Positions 14,790 to 23,572 of a DNA stretch of 62,710 nucleotides are shown here, one piece after another; position 1 is the stretch's first letter, and every line of letters starts with the position of its first letter. The position numbers and the translations under genes were made by a program. The stretch lies in assembly GCA_904502225.1 (NCBI GenBank), contig CAJGDO010000005.1, forward strand, positions 1-62,710, written 5' to 3'. This DNA is from an uncultured Clostridia bacterium. GTDB taxonomy: Bacteria > Bacillota > Clostridia > Christensenellales > Borkfalkiaceae. The notes below the pieces were generated by a model, which had not been told where the DNA came from, did no database searches, and saw nothing but the letters and a program-made list of their open reading frames with translations.

Positions 14790-15884
14790 ATGGATAATAA
14801 AATTACTAGAAGTAGGCTTTCCGACCTTTTGTCTTACGAGTGGATAGCAATGCTAGTTGTTGCAATAATTAGCATTATCGTTTGGGAATTAGGATATTCT
14901 ATGGGTGCGGTTAGACTTACTGCAGGTCAAGAATTTAAATATTATTACGACAGCACCATTATGGTTGAGGACGATGCCCAATTCAAAAGCAAACTCTTAA
15001 GTTATAATACTTTTAGTTATGACGTTTTGAAGTTAAGTACCGAAGCCCTTTCAGAAGAAAATTATTTTCTTGGGGATCGTTTGTCTATTCAAGAGGGCGA
15101 CGCTATATTTACCGACATTTTGGGAATTGATGAGTTTGACGAGCAAACCCAAAAGCCAAAAGTGGTAAGGGCCAAAAGCATGATAGACGCATCGTATAAA
15201 TATCATATCGGCTCGCTTGACCAAATGGTTTACGACGCTAAAATCTATCTAACCAAAAACTTCTTTGTTGACGGCGTTTACGAGTCGCAAATAAAAGATA
15301 TTGTTGAAGTTGCCGAAGAGCAAAAAGGTCAACTTCCAATGTTAAAAGACTTGCTTAAAAGTGGAAACACTGACAGCGAGAAGATTTTGAACAGCATTGA
15401 CGATAATAAGGTTGAAAAAATGTTTCTAAAAAGAAATAAAGATGACAACCGATTTAGAAAACAAAGTGCCGTAAAACAAGGCATTATGGCAGAAAAGGCA
15501 AGAATAGTTAAACTTTTTGAAAACGTTTTGTACTTTGAAAACTTTATCCAAAATAATGCAGACGCTTTGTTTGAGTACACTATGTATGGGCAAACTATGT
15601 CTTTTGAACCAAATTCAGACCAAGTAAAAGCCCACGAGAACGCAAAGCAAAAAAACCTTAACCGTTTTGGCAAAGAAACGGAAATTTATGGCATTAAAAT
15701 AGGTCAATTAAAACACGGTGGGGAAGCGTCAAAGGTAATGGGGCTTGAAAACCCAAAAGACCCAAACAAAGTGGTTGACGGAATAGTGTTGTTGACTTTT
15801 GACTTTATTAAGTATCAGCCTGATTTACAGTTTGAAAGTTTATCGTTCGTTTGCTCGACAATCAGGGCGTTTTCGGGTGAATAG
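14790..15884 (+). CDS. Hypothetical single-pass membrane protein (364 aa)
   Basis: Begins two bases after the lysS stop with no clear ribosome site, so translation probably depends on re-initiation. One membrane helix (about 16-37; YEWIAMLVVAIISIIVWELG) anchors a large extracytoplasmic, charged, mostly helical domain with no cysteines in catalytic positions. The ending (FDFIKYQPDLQFESLSFVCS) looks like a beta strand pair. I do not recognise the family. Its position between lysS and tmk suggests a lineage-specific gene carried within a housekeeping operon. Confidence 0.7.
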   Translation: MDNKITRSRLSDLLSYEWIAMLVVAIISIIVWELGYSMGAVRLTAGQEFKYYYDSTIMVEDDAQFKSKLLSYNTFSYDVLKLSTEALSEENYFLGDRLSIQEGDAIFTDILGIDEFDEQTQKPKVVRAKSMIDASYKYHIGSLDQMVYDAKIYLTKNFFVDGVYESQIKDIVEVAEEQKGQLPMLKDLLKSGNTDSEKILNSIDDNKVEKMFLKRNKDDNRFRKQSAVKQGIMAEKARIVKLFENVLYFENFIQNNADALFEYTMYGQTMSFEPNSDQVKAHENAKQKNLNRFGKETEIYGIKIGQLKHGGEASKVMGLENPKDPNKVVDGIVLLTFDFIKYQPDLQFESLSFVCSTIRAFSGE

Positions 15885-15906
15885 AAAAAATTAAAAGGGA
15901 AGAAAT

Positions 15907-16521
15907 ATGTTTATTACGCTTGAAGGTTGCGAAGGGGTTGGTAAATCACGCCAAATCCGTTTGCTTGAAGAGTATTTAAAACAGAATAACAAAAAGTACT
16001 ATCTAACGAGAGAGCCGGGTGGCACGGTTGTTTCCGAGCAGATTAGGAACGTTATTTTAGATGGAAAAAACGTTTCTATGACCGACGAATGCGAAGCACT
16101 TTTATACGCTGCCGCACGTGTTCAACTTCTAAAAGAAGTGGTTAAGCCAAGGCTTGATAACGGCGAACTTGTGCTTTGCGATAGATATATTGATTCCACC
16201 TTTGCTTACCAAGGTTATGCAAGGGGGCTTGATTTAGCGTTTATTGAAAAAATAAACGATTACGCTATTAAAAATTTTATGCCTGACTATACATTATTCT
16301 TAAACCTTTCGCCAAAGGACGCTTTTATTAGAAAAGGCGGGGTTGATAAAGGGGATAGGCTTGAACTTTCGGGCATTGATTTTCACAACAAGGTCTATGC
16401 GGGCTATCTTGATTTAGCAAACAAGCACAAAGAAAGATTTATCGTTATAGACGCAAGTGGCTCTGTGCAACAAACGCACCAAAAAATTATTGACGCTCTA
16501 AAAGAAAAAGGGGTTATATGA
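15907..16521 (+). CDS. tmk: Thymidylate kinase
   Basis: 204 residues. P-loop GCEGVGKSRQ (about 7-16), the DR-Y motif in CDRYIDSTFAYQGYARG, the TREPGG substrate loop and a lid region (KGDRLELSG). It phosphorylates dTMP to dTDP. The stop overlaps the start of holB by four bases; the order tmk-holB-ricT is the usual Firmicute arrangement. Confidence 0.96.
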   Translation: MFITLEGCEGVGKSRQIRLLEEYLKQNNKKYYLTREPGGTVVSEQIRNVILDGKNVSMTDECEALLYAAARVQLLKEVVKPRLDNGELVLCDRYIDSTFAYQGYARGLDLAFIEKINDYAIKNFMPDYTLFLNLSPKDAFIRKGGVDKGDRLELSGIDFHNKVYAGYLDLANKHKERFIVIDASGSVQQTHQKIIDALKEKGVI

Positions 16522-17501
16522 TAGACTTTTCGTCTTTGATAAAAAAGACCAACGCTTTTAAAATAATTTCGGGCGACAAAAAGGCGAACAGATTGTCGCA
16601 CGCATACTTGGTTTTAACTTCGGATAAAGAAATGTTGTCTGAATATTTAAAATTTTTTGCAAAAGTTGTTGCTTGCGATAGCGTTGAACCTTGTTTAGAG
16701 TGCAGGGTTTGTTCTTTAATCGATAAAAAGTCTCACCCAGACGTTATCTTTTACCCAAAAGAACAAGAAAGCATCACGAGTGGTGAAGTCAACGAACTTA
16801 TCGAAGAAAGTTTTTTACGCCCAATAGAGAGCGACAAAAAAGTGTTCGTTTTGCTTAACGCTGAACAAATGAACGCTTCGGCACAAAATAAACTTCTTAA
16901 AACTTTAGAAGAGCCACCTAAAAACGTGCATATTATATTGGGTGCAACTAGCGAATTTCCGCTTTTGCCAACCATAAAGTCAAGGGTAAGAAAGTTAGAA
17001 ATTCCTGCCTTTGACAGTCAAACCATTATGGACGCATTAAAAAGCGAGTGTTTTGATGAAGACAAACTTAAAACGGCTGTTTTTTGCAGTGACGGAAGTG
17101 TGGGCAACGCTTTAAGTTTATATAACGACCAAAAGTTAAACAGCATCACCGACTTGGTTGTGGACGTTTTGGTTAATATGAATTCAAGTAGTCAAGTTTT
17201 AAAATATTCAACCAAAATTTTAAAAACAAATACCGACCTTTCGCAATTTTTATCCGTTTTAGAACTTCTTTTAAGGGATATGCTTGTGCTTAACCAAGGT
17301 CAAGAACACCTTGTAAACAACAAGGAACTTATAAAAACGCTCAAACAAGCACAAAAATTCAACACGGGTGCAATCATTTATGCACTTGACACTGTGATAA
17401 AAGCACAGCAACGCAAAAAATTCAACATGACTCCGACAATGCTTATAGAGTGGGTGTTGTTCCAGATTTTGGAGGGAAAATATAAATGGCAAAAATTTTA
17501 G
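16518..17501 (+). CDS. holB: DNA polymerase III subunit delta'
   Basis: 327 residues of the AAA+ clamp-loader fold. A zinc-binding cysteine group (C-x5-C-x2-C-x2-C in CDSVEPCLECRVC), the segment NAEQMNASAQNKLLKTLEEP and the SRVRKLE motif are typical of delta'. The P-loop is degenerate, as expected for this subunit. It helps load the beta clamp. The gene overlaps ricT by 16 bases, so the pair is coupled. Confidence 0.93.
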   Translation: MIDFSSLIKKTNAFKIISGDKKANRLSHAYLVLTSDKEMLSEYLKFFAKVVACDSVEPCLECRVCSLIDKKSHPDVIFYPKEQESITSGEVNELIEESFLRPIESDKKVFVLLNAEQMNASAQNKLLKTLEEPPKNVHIILGATSEFPLLPTIKSRVRKLEIPAFDSQTIMDALKSECFDEDKLKTAVFCSDGSVGNALSLYNDQKLNSITDLVVDVLVNMNSSSQVLKYSTKILKTNTDLSQFLSVLELLLRDMLVLNQGQEHLVNNKELIKTLKQAQKFNTGAIIYALDTVIKAQQRKKFNMTPTMLIEWVLFQILEGKYKWQKF

Positions 17502-18364
17502 GTGTTAAATTTAAGAACACCGCTAAAACATATTATTTTGCACCACAAGAAGGCGAAGATTACGCTGAAAAAAGTGGTGTTATCGTTGAAACGGCAAAAG
17601 GGCTTGAATATGGCACGGTCGTTTTCGGCGTTAAGGAAGTGGATGATAAGGAAATTGTCCACCCGTTAAAGCCTGTTGTTAGAAAGGCGACGGAAAAAGA
17701 CGAAAAAACTATTAAAGAAAACCAAAAGAAAATTCCATCTGCTATGGAATTTGCAAACGAGAAAATTGCCGAACTTAACTTGAAAATGAAGTTGATTGGT
17801 TGTGAATATGCGTTTGACGGTAAGAAAATAGTTTTCTTCTTTACGGCTGACAACAGAATAGACTTTAGAGAACTTGTTAAGGTTTTGGCTGCAAAATTCC
17901 ACGTTAGAATAGAGTTAAGGCAAATCGGCATAAGAGATGAAACCAAACTTTTGGGCGGAATTGCACCTTGTGGAAGAGAATGTTGTTGCTCAAAATCTTT
18001 AACCGACTTTGGCAAAGTGACAATAAAAATGGCAAAAAACCAAGGCTTGCACCTAAACCCAGGCAAAATAAGCGGGCTTTGCGGAAGACTTATGTGTTGT
18101 TTAGAGTATGAAAACGACTATTATGCAGAAGTTTTCAAGAAAATGCCAAAACTTGGTGCAACGGTTGGCACGCCGGAAGGCGATGGCGTTGTTATCAGCA
18201 ACGATATGCTTAAACTTATTTCAAAAGTTAAAATATCAAAGGGTGACGGTAGCGAAGTGTACAAAGATTTTCCTGTTGATAGGTTAAGATTTAAGAAAGC
18301 AAAAAGCGATGATGACGATGATGATAAAACCGTTTCAGAAGATATGAAGAAAATATTGGATTAG
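17486..18364 (+). CDS. ricT: PSP1-domain protein RicT (YaaT)
   Basis: 292 residues. The PSP1 domain spans roughly 60-150 and is followed by the conserved cysteine cluster GGIAPCGRECCCSKSL and the SGLCGRLMCCLEYE motif, which ligate iron-sulphur clusters in the Bacillus RicA-RicF-RicT complex. That complex activates RNase Y processing and affects sporulation and competence. The C-terminal tail is rich in Asp (a run near 278-283). It starts inside holB with a GGAGGG ribosome site. Confidence 0.93.
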   Translation: MAKILGVKFKNTAKTYYFAPQEGEDYAEKSGVIVETAKGLEYGTVVFGVKEVDDKEIVHPLKPVVRKATEKDEKTIKENQKKIPSAMEFANEKIAELNLKMKLIGCEYAFDGKKIVFFFTADNRIDFRELVKVLAAKFHVRIELRQIGIRDETKLLGGIAPCGRECCCSKSLTDFGKVTIKMAKNQGLHLNPGKISGLCGRLMCCLEYENDYYAEVFKKMPKLGATVGTPEGDGVVISNDMLKLISKVKISKGDGSEVYKDFPVDRLRFKKAKSDDDDDDKTVSEDMKKILD

Positions 18365-18367
18365 TAG

Positions 18368-18396
18368 TTTACAAACCAAAAAGTTTGTGATACAAT
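18368..18396 (+). promoter_or_regulatory. Promoter of the ferredoxin gene
   Basis: TTTACA (18368-18373), 17 bases, TACAAT (18391-18396). It starts two bases after the ricT stop. Confidence 0.65.
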
Positions 18397-18434
18397 ATAT
18401 TTATACAAAACATTTTTTTAGGAGGAAGACTCTA

Positions 18435-18605
18435 ATGGCTTACAAAATTAGTGACCAATGTATCTCATGTGGTGCTTGTGCAGACACTTGCCCTTGCAGT
18501 GCAATCAGCGAAGGTGAAAACCAATTCGTAATTGACGCTGAAGCTTGCGTTAGCTGTGGTGCTTGTGCAGCAGGTTGCCCTGTTGAGGCTATTTCTGAAG
18601 AATAA
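18435..18605 (+). CDS. 2[4Fe-4S] ferredoxin
   Basis: 56 residues from the ATG at 18435, which follows AGGAGG; a longer frame from 18387 runs through the promoter leader. Two C-x2-C-x2-C-x3-C-P motifs (CISCGACADTCP and CVSCGACAAGCP) bind two [4Fe-4S] clusters. This is the classic clostridial ferredoxin, a low-potential electron carrier for anaerobic metabolism. It is monocistronic. Confidence 0.96.
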   Translation: MAYKISDQCISCGACADTCPCSAISEGENQFVIDAEACVSCGACAAGCPVEAISEE

Positions 18606-18629
18606 GAAATATTTAAGCTAAAGAGTTTG

Positions 18630-18660
18630 GGGTGCGATTGTTCGCACCTTAAATTTTTAT
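18630..18660 (+). terminator. Terminator after ferredoxin
   Basis: GGTGCGA-TTG-TTCGCACC followed by TTAAATTTTTAT. Confidence 0.75.
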
Positions 18661-18717
18661 TCGGGTTTTTTTGTTGAACATATTATTGACTATATTATTA
18701 TATATTAAGGTTTAGTT

Positions 18718-19383
18718 ATGGAAAGGATAGAAAGTTTAGGGTTAAACGGAATAAAAGTTTATCAAGACGATGAGTTATACACTTTTACGTCTGATTCCAT
18801 TTTGCTTTCAAAGTTTGCGTCTGTTAAAAAGAACGAAGACGTTGCGGATTTTTGTGCGGGCAGTGGAATTGTTGGCTTTAACCTTTTTGCCATTAATAAA
18901 CCTTTAATAAAAAACCTTACCTTTTTTGAAATGCAAACGCCAATGTTTGACCTTATAAACAAAAGCATAAAAGAAAACGGTTTAGAACAAGTGTGCTTTG
19001 CAAATAACGTTAAGTTGCAAGATATTGCTAGCACTTTTAACGAAAGGTTTTCGCTTATAGTTTGCAACCCACCGTATATGAAAGTGGAAAGTGGCGAAAA
19101 AAACCATCAAGACAATATTGCCGTTTGCACAAGCGAAGTGTGTTTAAGCCTTTCTGAACTTTGTGCGTCTTTTAAGAAATGCTTAAAGTTTGGTGGAAGG
19201 GTTTGTTTGGTGCATAGGGCAGACAGGCTTGTTGAAGTTATTTTAGAACTAAAAAAGAACAATATTGAGCCAAAACGCTTGCAAATGGTTGCCTCAAAGA
19301 ATAAAGAGCCATACCTATTTATGCTTGAGGGCGTTAAGGGTGGAAAAAGTGGCGTTAAAGTTTTAAATACTGTGGAAAATTAA
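18718..19383 (+). CDS. tRNA1(Val) adenine-N6 methyltransferase-like protein
   Basis: 221 residues of the Rossmann SAM methyltransferase fold. The SAM-binding region DFCAGSGIVGFNLF (about 41-54) and the catalytic N-P-P-Y in VCNPPYMKVESGE identify an amino-group methylase of the TrmN6/YabB type. The family modifies A37 of tRNA-Val or related sites; the exact target here is not certain. It precedes rsmI by 10 bases, as in Bacillus yabB-yabC. A likely promoter (TTGAAC at 18674, TATTAT at 18696, spacing 16) lies upstream. Confidence 0.85.
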   Translation: MERIESLGLNGIKVYQDDELYTFTSDSILLSKFASVKKNEDVADFCAGSGIVGFNLFAINKPLIKNLTFFEMQTPMFDLINKSIKENGLEQVCFANNVKLQDIASTFNERFSLIVCNPPYMKVESGEKNHQDNIAVCTSEVCLSLSELCASFKKCLKFGGRVCLVHRADRLVEVILELKKNNIEPKRLQMVASKNKEPYLFMLEGVKGGKSGVKVLNTVEN

Positions 19384-19393
19384 GGGGAAGATT

Positions 19394-20194
19394 ATGTTAT
19401 ATTTTGTTGGAACACCTATCGGCAACTTAAAGGATATTTCTTTGCGTGCAATTTCGGTCTTAAAAGAAGTTGATGAAATCGCTTGTGAAGATACACGCCA
19501 TTCGCTTGGGCTACTCAACGCTTATGAAATAAAAAAACCGCTATTTTCATACCACAAGTTTAACGAAAAAGAAGCGGGCGAAAAACTGATTGAAAAACTT
19601 AAAAACGGCAAAAATATCGCACTTATTACCGATGCGGGCATGCCTGTTATTTCTGACCCTGGCAATATTTTGGTTAATATGCTTATTGAAAACGGGCTTG
19701 AGTTCACGGTAATTCCAGGGGCTTGTGCATTTGTTTCTGCTTTGATTTTAAGTGGACTTGATAGTTCAAGGTTTTGTTTTTTGGGTTTTATGCCACAAAA
19801 AAGTTCGGAAAGAAAGGATTTTTTAGAAAAATATAAAAACTTGGATATGACCTTGATTTTCTATTCCGCACCGCACGATATAAAGAAAGATATTGAAAGT
19901 ATTTATAAAGTTTTTGGCGATAGAAAGGCTGTTGCCGTTAAAGAAATTACCAAACTGCACGAAAGTGCCGAACATTTTTCACTTGCAAACGGCTTAACAA
20001 AAGAGCCAAAGGGCGAATACGTGTTGCTTGTTGAGGGGGGAAAAGAGCAAAACTTAAACCTAAACCTAACTGAAAAAGAACATATTGAATTATATATAAA
20101 GCAAGGCCATGACAAAAAGGAAGCCTTAAAGTTGGTGGCAAAAGAGCGTGGGGTTTCAAAATCTTCGCTTTATAAATACACCATAGAAGATTAA
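19394..20194 (+). CDS. rsmI: 16S rRNA (cytidine 1402-2'-O)-methyltransferase
   Basis: 266 residues of the tetrapyrrole-methylase fold: N-terminal LYFVGTPIGNLKDISLRAI, then ACEDTRHS, ITDAGMPVISDPG and a C-terminal helical region ending in GVSKSSLYK. RsmI methylates the ribose of C1402 in the ribosome P site. The start has a GGGGA ribosome site. Confidence 0.95.
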   Translation: MLYFVGTPIGNLKDISLRAISVLKEVDEIACEDTRHSLGLLNAYEIKKPLFSYHKFNEKEAGEKLIEKLKNGKNIALITDAGMPVISDPGNILVNMLIENGLEFTVIPGACAFVSALILSGLDSSRFCFLGFMPQKSSERKDFLEKYKNLDMTLIFYSAPHDIKKDIESIYKVFGDRKAVAVKEITKLHESAEHFSLANGLTKEPKGEYVLLVEGGKEQNLNLNLTEKEHIELYIKQGHDKKEALKLVAKERGVSKSSLYKYTIED

Positions 20195-20203
20195 AGGAAA
20201 ATT

Positions 20204-20626
20204 ATGAAAGAGCATAACGGAAAGGTCTTTATCGAGGGCAAAAACCACGATATAACCGAGTTAAGAGAAATTATTAAAATTTTAAGAAGCGAAAATGGTT
20301 GCGAGTGGGATAGGGCACAAACCCACCAAACCTTAAAAAAGTGCTTGATTGATGAAAGCCAAGAAGTTTTATCGGCAATCGACAATGCCGATGACCAAAA
20401 CTTGTGTGAAGAACTTGGCGACTTGCTTTTACAAGTGCTTATGAACGCTGAAATTGCAAAAGAAAGGGGTGCTTTTGACTTTGACAAGGTGGTGCAAGGG
20501 CTTTGCGATAAACTTATCCGTCGCCACCCACACGTTTTTGGCGATGAAGATAGACCAACCACGCCAGAAGAAAGCCTTAAACTTTGGAAAAAAGTTAAAC
20601 AAATAGAAAAGGAAAAAAATAAATGA
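20204..20626 (+). CDS. mazG: MazG nucleotide pyrophosphohydrolase
   Basis: 140 residues, a single-domain MazG. The metal-binding pattern DESQEVLSAIDN followed by CEELGDLLLQVL gives the E-x2-E and E-x2-D ligands; GCEWDRAQTHQTLKKCL and RRHPHVFGD are family hallmarks. It removes non-canonical NTPs or lowers ppGpp pools. The stop overlaps the next gene by four bases. Confidence 0.93.
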   Translation: MKEHNGKVFIEGKNHDITELREIIKILRSENGCEWDRAQTHQTLKKCLIDESQEVLSAIDNADDQNLCEELGDLLLQVLMNAEIAKERGAFDFDKVVQGLCDKLIRRHPHVFGDEDRPTTPEESLKLWKKVKQIEKEKNK

Positions 20627-21078
20627 AGAAAATAATGTTTGTTTGCCACGGAAACATTTGCCGTTCGCCAATGGCAGAGTTCATATTTCAAAAAATGGTT
20701 AAAGAAAAGGGCAAGCAAGATGAATATTTGATAAAATCTTCTGCCACGAGTTATGAAGAACTTTCTAATCCCGTTCACCCAGGCACAAGAAGAATTTTAA
20801 ATTCAATGGGTATAGATTGTAGCGGAAAGCACGCTGAAAAATTGTTTAAATCCGATTATGACAAGTATGATTATTTTATTTGTATGGATGAGCGAAACTT
20901 AAAAAATATGCTTTATATTTTTGGCGACGATAAGAAGAACAAGTGTTATAAACTGCTTTGGTTTACCGATAAAAAGGGTGACGTTGCAGACCCTTATTGG
21001 ACGGGCGATTTTAACGCCACGCTTTATGACGTTGAACTTGGGCTTAACGGACTTTACGACTTTTTAGAAAAAGAATAA
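20623..21078 (+). CDS. Low-molecular-weight protein tyrosine phosphatase
   Basis: 151 residues. The N-terminal phosphate loop is VCHGNICRSPMAEF (catalytic Cys8) and the general acid is in DPYWTG. These enzymes dephosphorylate protein tyrosine or arginine residues; in Firmicutes YwlE acts on arginine, and the choice is not clear here. It ends the trmN-like/rsmI/mazG operon, followed by a strong terminator. Confidence 0.93.
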   Translation: MKKIMFVCHGNICRSPMAEFIFQKMVKEKGKQDEYLIKSSATSYEELSNPVHPGTRRILNSMGIDCSGKHAEKLFKSDYDKYDYFICMDERNLKNMLYIFGDDKKNKCYKLLWFTDKKGDVADPYWTGDFNATLYDVELGLNGLYDFLEKE

Positions 21079-21089
21079 ATTAAATAATA

Positions 21090-21117
21090 AAAGCGAGAGA
21101 AAATTCTCTCGCTTTTT
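21090..21117. terminator. Intrinsic terminator
   Basis: AAAGCGAGAGA-AAAT-TCTCTCGCTTTTT, shared by the phosphatase gene and the convergent HTH gene. Confidence 0.85.
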
Positions 21118-21130
21118 AGTTTTTTGTTTA

Positions 21131-21331
21131 TTAGTCTTTAACAAATTCCACTATATCTTCAATGTTGCAGTCTAAAAAAGAACAAATTTTATCAAGTGTT
21201 TTCATCTCTATATTTTGGTTTGCCCTTAATCTACGAACGGTTTTACTGTCTATGCCACATTCTTCTCGAAGTCTATATGTTGAAACACCCTTTTTGTCCA
21301 TTGTCAAAAATAATCTATCAAATTTAAACAT
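21131..21331 (-). CDS. XRE-family helix-turn-helix regulator (66 aa)
   Basis: A free-standing Cro/CI-type DNA-binding domain: MDKKGVSTYRLREECGIDSK (helices 1-2) and KTVRRLRANQNIEMKTLDKI (recognition helix onward), with NIEDIVEFVKD at the end. Short proteins like this (YozG type) act as dimers. The target is unknown; it lies alone between terminators, beside tkt. Confidence 0.85.
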   Translation of the reverse strand: MFKFDRLFLTMDKKGVSTYRLREECGIDSKTVRRLRANQNIEMKTLDKICSFLDCNIEDIVEFVKD

Positions 21332-21344
21332 TTTATCCCTTATA

Positions 21345-21372
21345 AAAAAGGCAAACCGAAGTTTGCCTTTTT
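21345..21372. terminator. Terminator between tkt and the HTH gene
   Basis: GGCAAAC (21350-21356) and GTTTGCC (21361-21367) with A and T runs on the outside. On the minus strand it ends the tkt transcript, in front of the HTH gene's stop-to-start direction. Confidence 0.75.
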
Positions 21373-21391
21373 AATTTTTTATTTAGTTAAA

Positions 21392-23362
21392 CTATTTAAC
21401 AAGTTCGTTTACAGCGTTTACAACGTTTTCAACAGTAAAGCCGTATTTAGCGAACAACTTGCCAGCAGGTGCTGATTCGCCAAAAGTATCGATACCGATA
21501 ATCTTACCGTCCATACCAACGTATTTATACCAGCACATTGTTGAGCCTGCTTCGATTGCAACTCTGTTTCTGATAGCCTTTGGTAAAACGCTTTCTTTAT
21601 ATTTTTCGCTTTGTTTTTCAAACACTTCAACGCAAGGCATAGAAACAACCCTAACGTCAACACCTTGTTCAGCAAGAACTTTCTTTGCTGAAACAGCAAG
21701 GCTAACTTCACTACCGGTTGCAATCAAAATTGCATCTGGGTTTTTCTTCGTGCTGTCGCAAAGGATATAACCACCCTTGAACGCTTTTTCGCCTGTGCCT
21801 TCAAGCATAGGTAATGTTTGACGAGACACAACGATACAAGATGGTTCTTTACCAGTGATAGCATCAATCCAGCTTGCAGTTGTTTCTCTGCCGTCTGCTG
21901 GGCGATAAACTTTCATATTTGGCATTGCTCTTAAACCTGTCAAGTGTTCGATAGGTTGGTGTGTAGGTCCGTCTTCGCCAACGCCGATAGAGTCGTGTGA
22001 TAAGATGTAGATTACAGGAAGTTCCATAAGTGCTGACATACGCATAGCGTTCTTCATATAGTCAGAGAACACAGTGAAGGTAGCACAGTAAGGAATTAAA
22101 CCGCCGTGTAAGTACATACCGTTTACGATAGCAGACATAGCGTGCTCACGGATACCGAAGTGCATATTTGAACCAGACTTGTCGTTTGGCAAATAATCGC
22201 CACGATTTTTCATATTAGACTTGTTTGCAGGGCCAAGGTCAGCAGAACCACCGATTAAACTTGGGATATATTTAGCAAGTTTATTAAGAACTGTGTGGCT
22301 ATAACCTCTTGAAGCATCGTCCTTTTCAAATTGCCATAATTCTTCAATAGCCTTTAAGTCAGGAAGTTCTTTCTTCTTCCAAGCGATATATTCTTTAGCA
22401 AGTTCTGGGTATTGTTCAGCGTAAGCCTTAAACATAGCCTTCCAAGCCTTTTGTGCTCTTCTGCCTTTTGCACCAAACTTCTTGCAGTGCTTAAATACTT
22501 CTTCTGGAACTTCAAATGGTTGAGAAGTCCAACCAAGGTTTTGCTTTAATGTTGCAACGCCTTCTTCACCGAGAGGTGCACCGTGGCAACTTGCTTTACC
22601 AACCAAGTGTGAACCATAGCCGATTTGTGATTTAATGATAATAAGTGATGGTTTTTCTTTTTCAGCCTTTGCCTTTTTGATAGCACGGTTTAAAGCACCC
22701 AAGTCATTTGCGTCTTTAACGTTAATAACTTGCCAACCCATTGCTTCGTGGCGTTTGCCAACGTTTTCAGTAAAGGTAATATCAGTGTTGCCTTCGATAG
22801 TGATATCGTTATCATCATATAAAACGATAAGTTTGCCAAGTTTAAGAGCCCCAGCAAGTGATGCTGCTTCGTTTTCGATACCTTCTTGCATACAACCGTC
22901 GCCACAGAGAGCATAGGTGTAATGGTCAACGATAGGGAAGCCTTCTTTATTGAACTTGTTTGCAAGGTAATCTTCAGCAATAGCCATACCAACAGCGTTA
23001 GCAATACCTTGACCGAGTGGACCTGTGCTTGTTTCAACGCCAGGGCATACGCCATATTCTGGGTGACCAGCGGTTTTTGAGCCGAGTTGACGGAAGTTCA
23101 TAATGTCTTCTTTGGTTAAGCCAAAACCGAAAAGGTAATAAAGCGCATAGTCGAGCATTGAGCCGTGACCAGCAGATAAAACAAATCTATCTCTATTGTC
23201 AAACGCTGTATCTTTTGGGTTAAAAGTCATATTTGTAAATGCTGCATAACCGATAGGTGCTGCACCGAGAGGCAAGCCTGGGTGACCAGAGTTAGCCTTT
23301 TGTATTGCTTCGGCAGAAAGAACCCTTATCGCATTTACGGTAAGTTGTTTTGCGTCTTGCAT
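21392..23362 (-). CDS. tkt: Transketolase
   Basis: 656 residues from the ATG at 23362, which follows AGGAGG. The thiamine diphosphate motif (GDGCMQEGIENEAASLAG) is in the N-terminal domain, with SGHPGLPLGAAPIG near the start and the pyrimidine-domain segment HDSIGVGEDGPTHQPIEHL in the middle. The C-terminal domain ends in FGESAPAGKLFAKYGFT. It moves two-carbon units in the non-oxidative pentose phosphate pathway. It is monocistronic with a sigma-A promoter. Confidence 0.97.
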   Translation of the reverse strand: MQDAKQLTVNAIRVLSAEAIQKANSGHPGLPLGAAPIGYAAFTNMTFNPKDTAFDNRDRFVLSAGHGSMLDYALYYLFGFGLTKEDIMNFRQLGSKTAGHPEYGVCPGVETSTGPLGQGIANAVGMAIAEDYLANKFNKEGFPIVDHYTYALCGDGCMQEGIENEAASLAGALKLGKLIVLYDDNDITIEGNTDITFTENVGKRHEAMGWQVINVKDANDLGALNRAIKKAKAEKEKPSLIIIKSQIGYGSHLVGKASCHGAPLGEEGVATLKQNLGWTSQPFEVPEEVFKHCKKFGAKGRRAQKAWKAMFKAYAEQYPELAKEYIAWKKKELPDLKAIEELWQFEKDDASRGYSHTVLNKLAKYIPSLIGGSADLGPANKSNMKNRGDYLPNDKSGSNMHFGIREHAMSAIVNGMYLHGGLIPYCATFTVFSDYMKNAMRMSALMELPVIYILSHDSIGVGEDGPTHQPIEHLTGLRAMPNMKVYRPADGRETTASWIDAITGKEPSCIVVSRQTLPMLEGTGEKAFKGGYILCDSTKKNPDAILIATGSEVSLAVSAKKVLAEQGVDVRVVSMPCVEVFEKQSEKYKESVLPKAIRNRVAIEAGSTMCWYKYVGMDGKIIGIDTFGESAPAGKLFAKYGFTVENVVNAVNELVK

Positions 23363-23441
23363 AATAAATCCTCCTATAAAAGTTAGACAAAATTTGCCCA
23401 AATCTATTTTTCAGGGCAAGCCTAATCATTATACAATATAC

Positions 23442-23470
23442 ATTATATCTTAACTTCAATTGTTTTTCAA
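23442..23470 (-). promoter_or_regulatory. Promoter of tkt
   Basis: Minus strand TTGAAA (23470-23465), 17 bases, TATAAT (23447-23442). The leader carries a small TTGCCC/GGGCAA hairpin before the ribosome site. Confidence 0.75.
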
Positions 23471-23500
23471 GCCTTTTTCAGTATTATTGAAGAAAAAAAC

Positions 23501-23529
23501 TTGATAATTTTTGGCTTTACTGTTATAAT
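23501..23529 (+). promoter_or_regulatory. Promoter of proS
   Basis: TTGATA (23501-23506), 17 bases, TATAAT (23524-23529). The leader is under 40 bases, so there is no room for a T-box. Confidence 0.75.
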
Positions 23530-23572
23530 TAGTTATGTAATATAAGGAAAATTATAAACGGAGATATTTTTT

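Noticed and set aside
20191..20778. 195-residue frame antisense to mazG and the phosphatase gene
   Set aside because: Both sense genes are well supported by motifs and coupling; this is a shadow frame.
23400..23572. T-box before proS
   Set aside because: The leader after the promoter is under 40 bases and has no T-box core.
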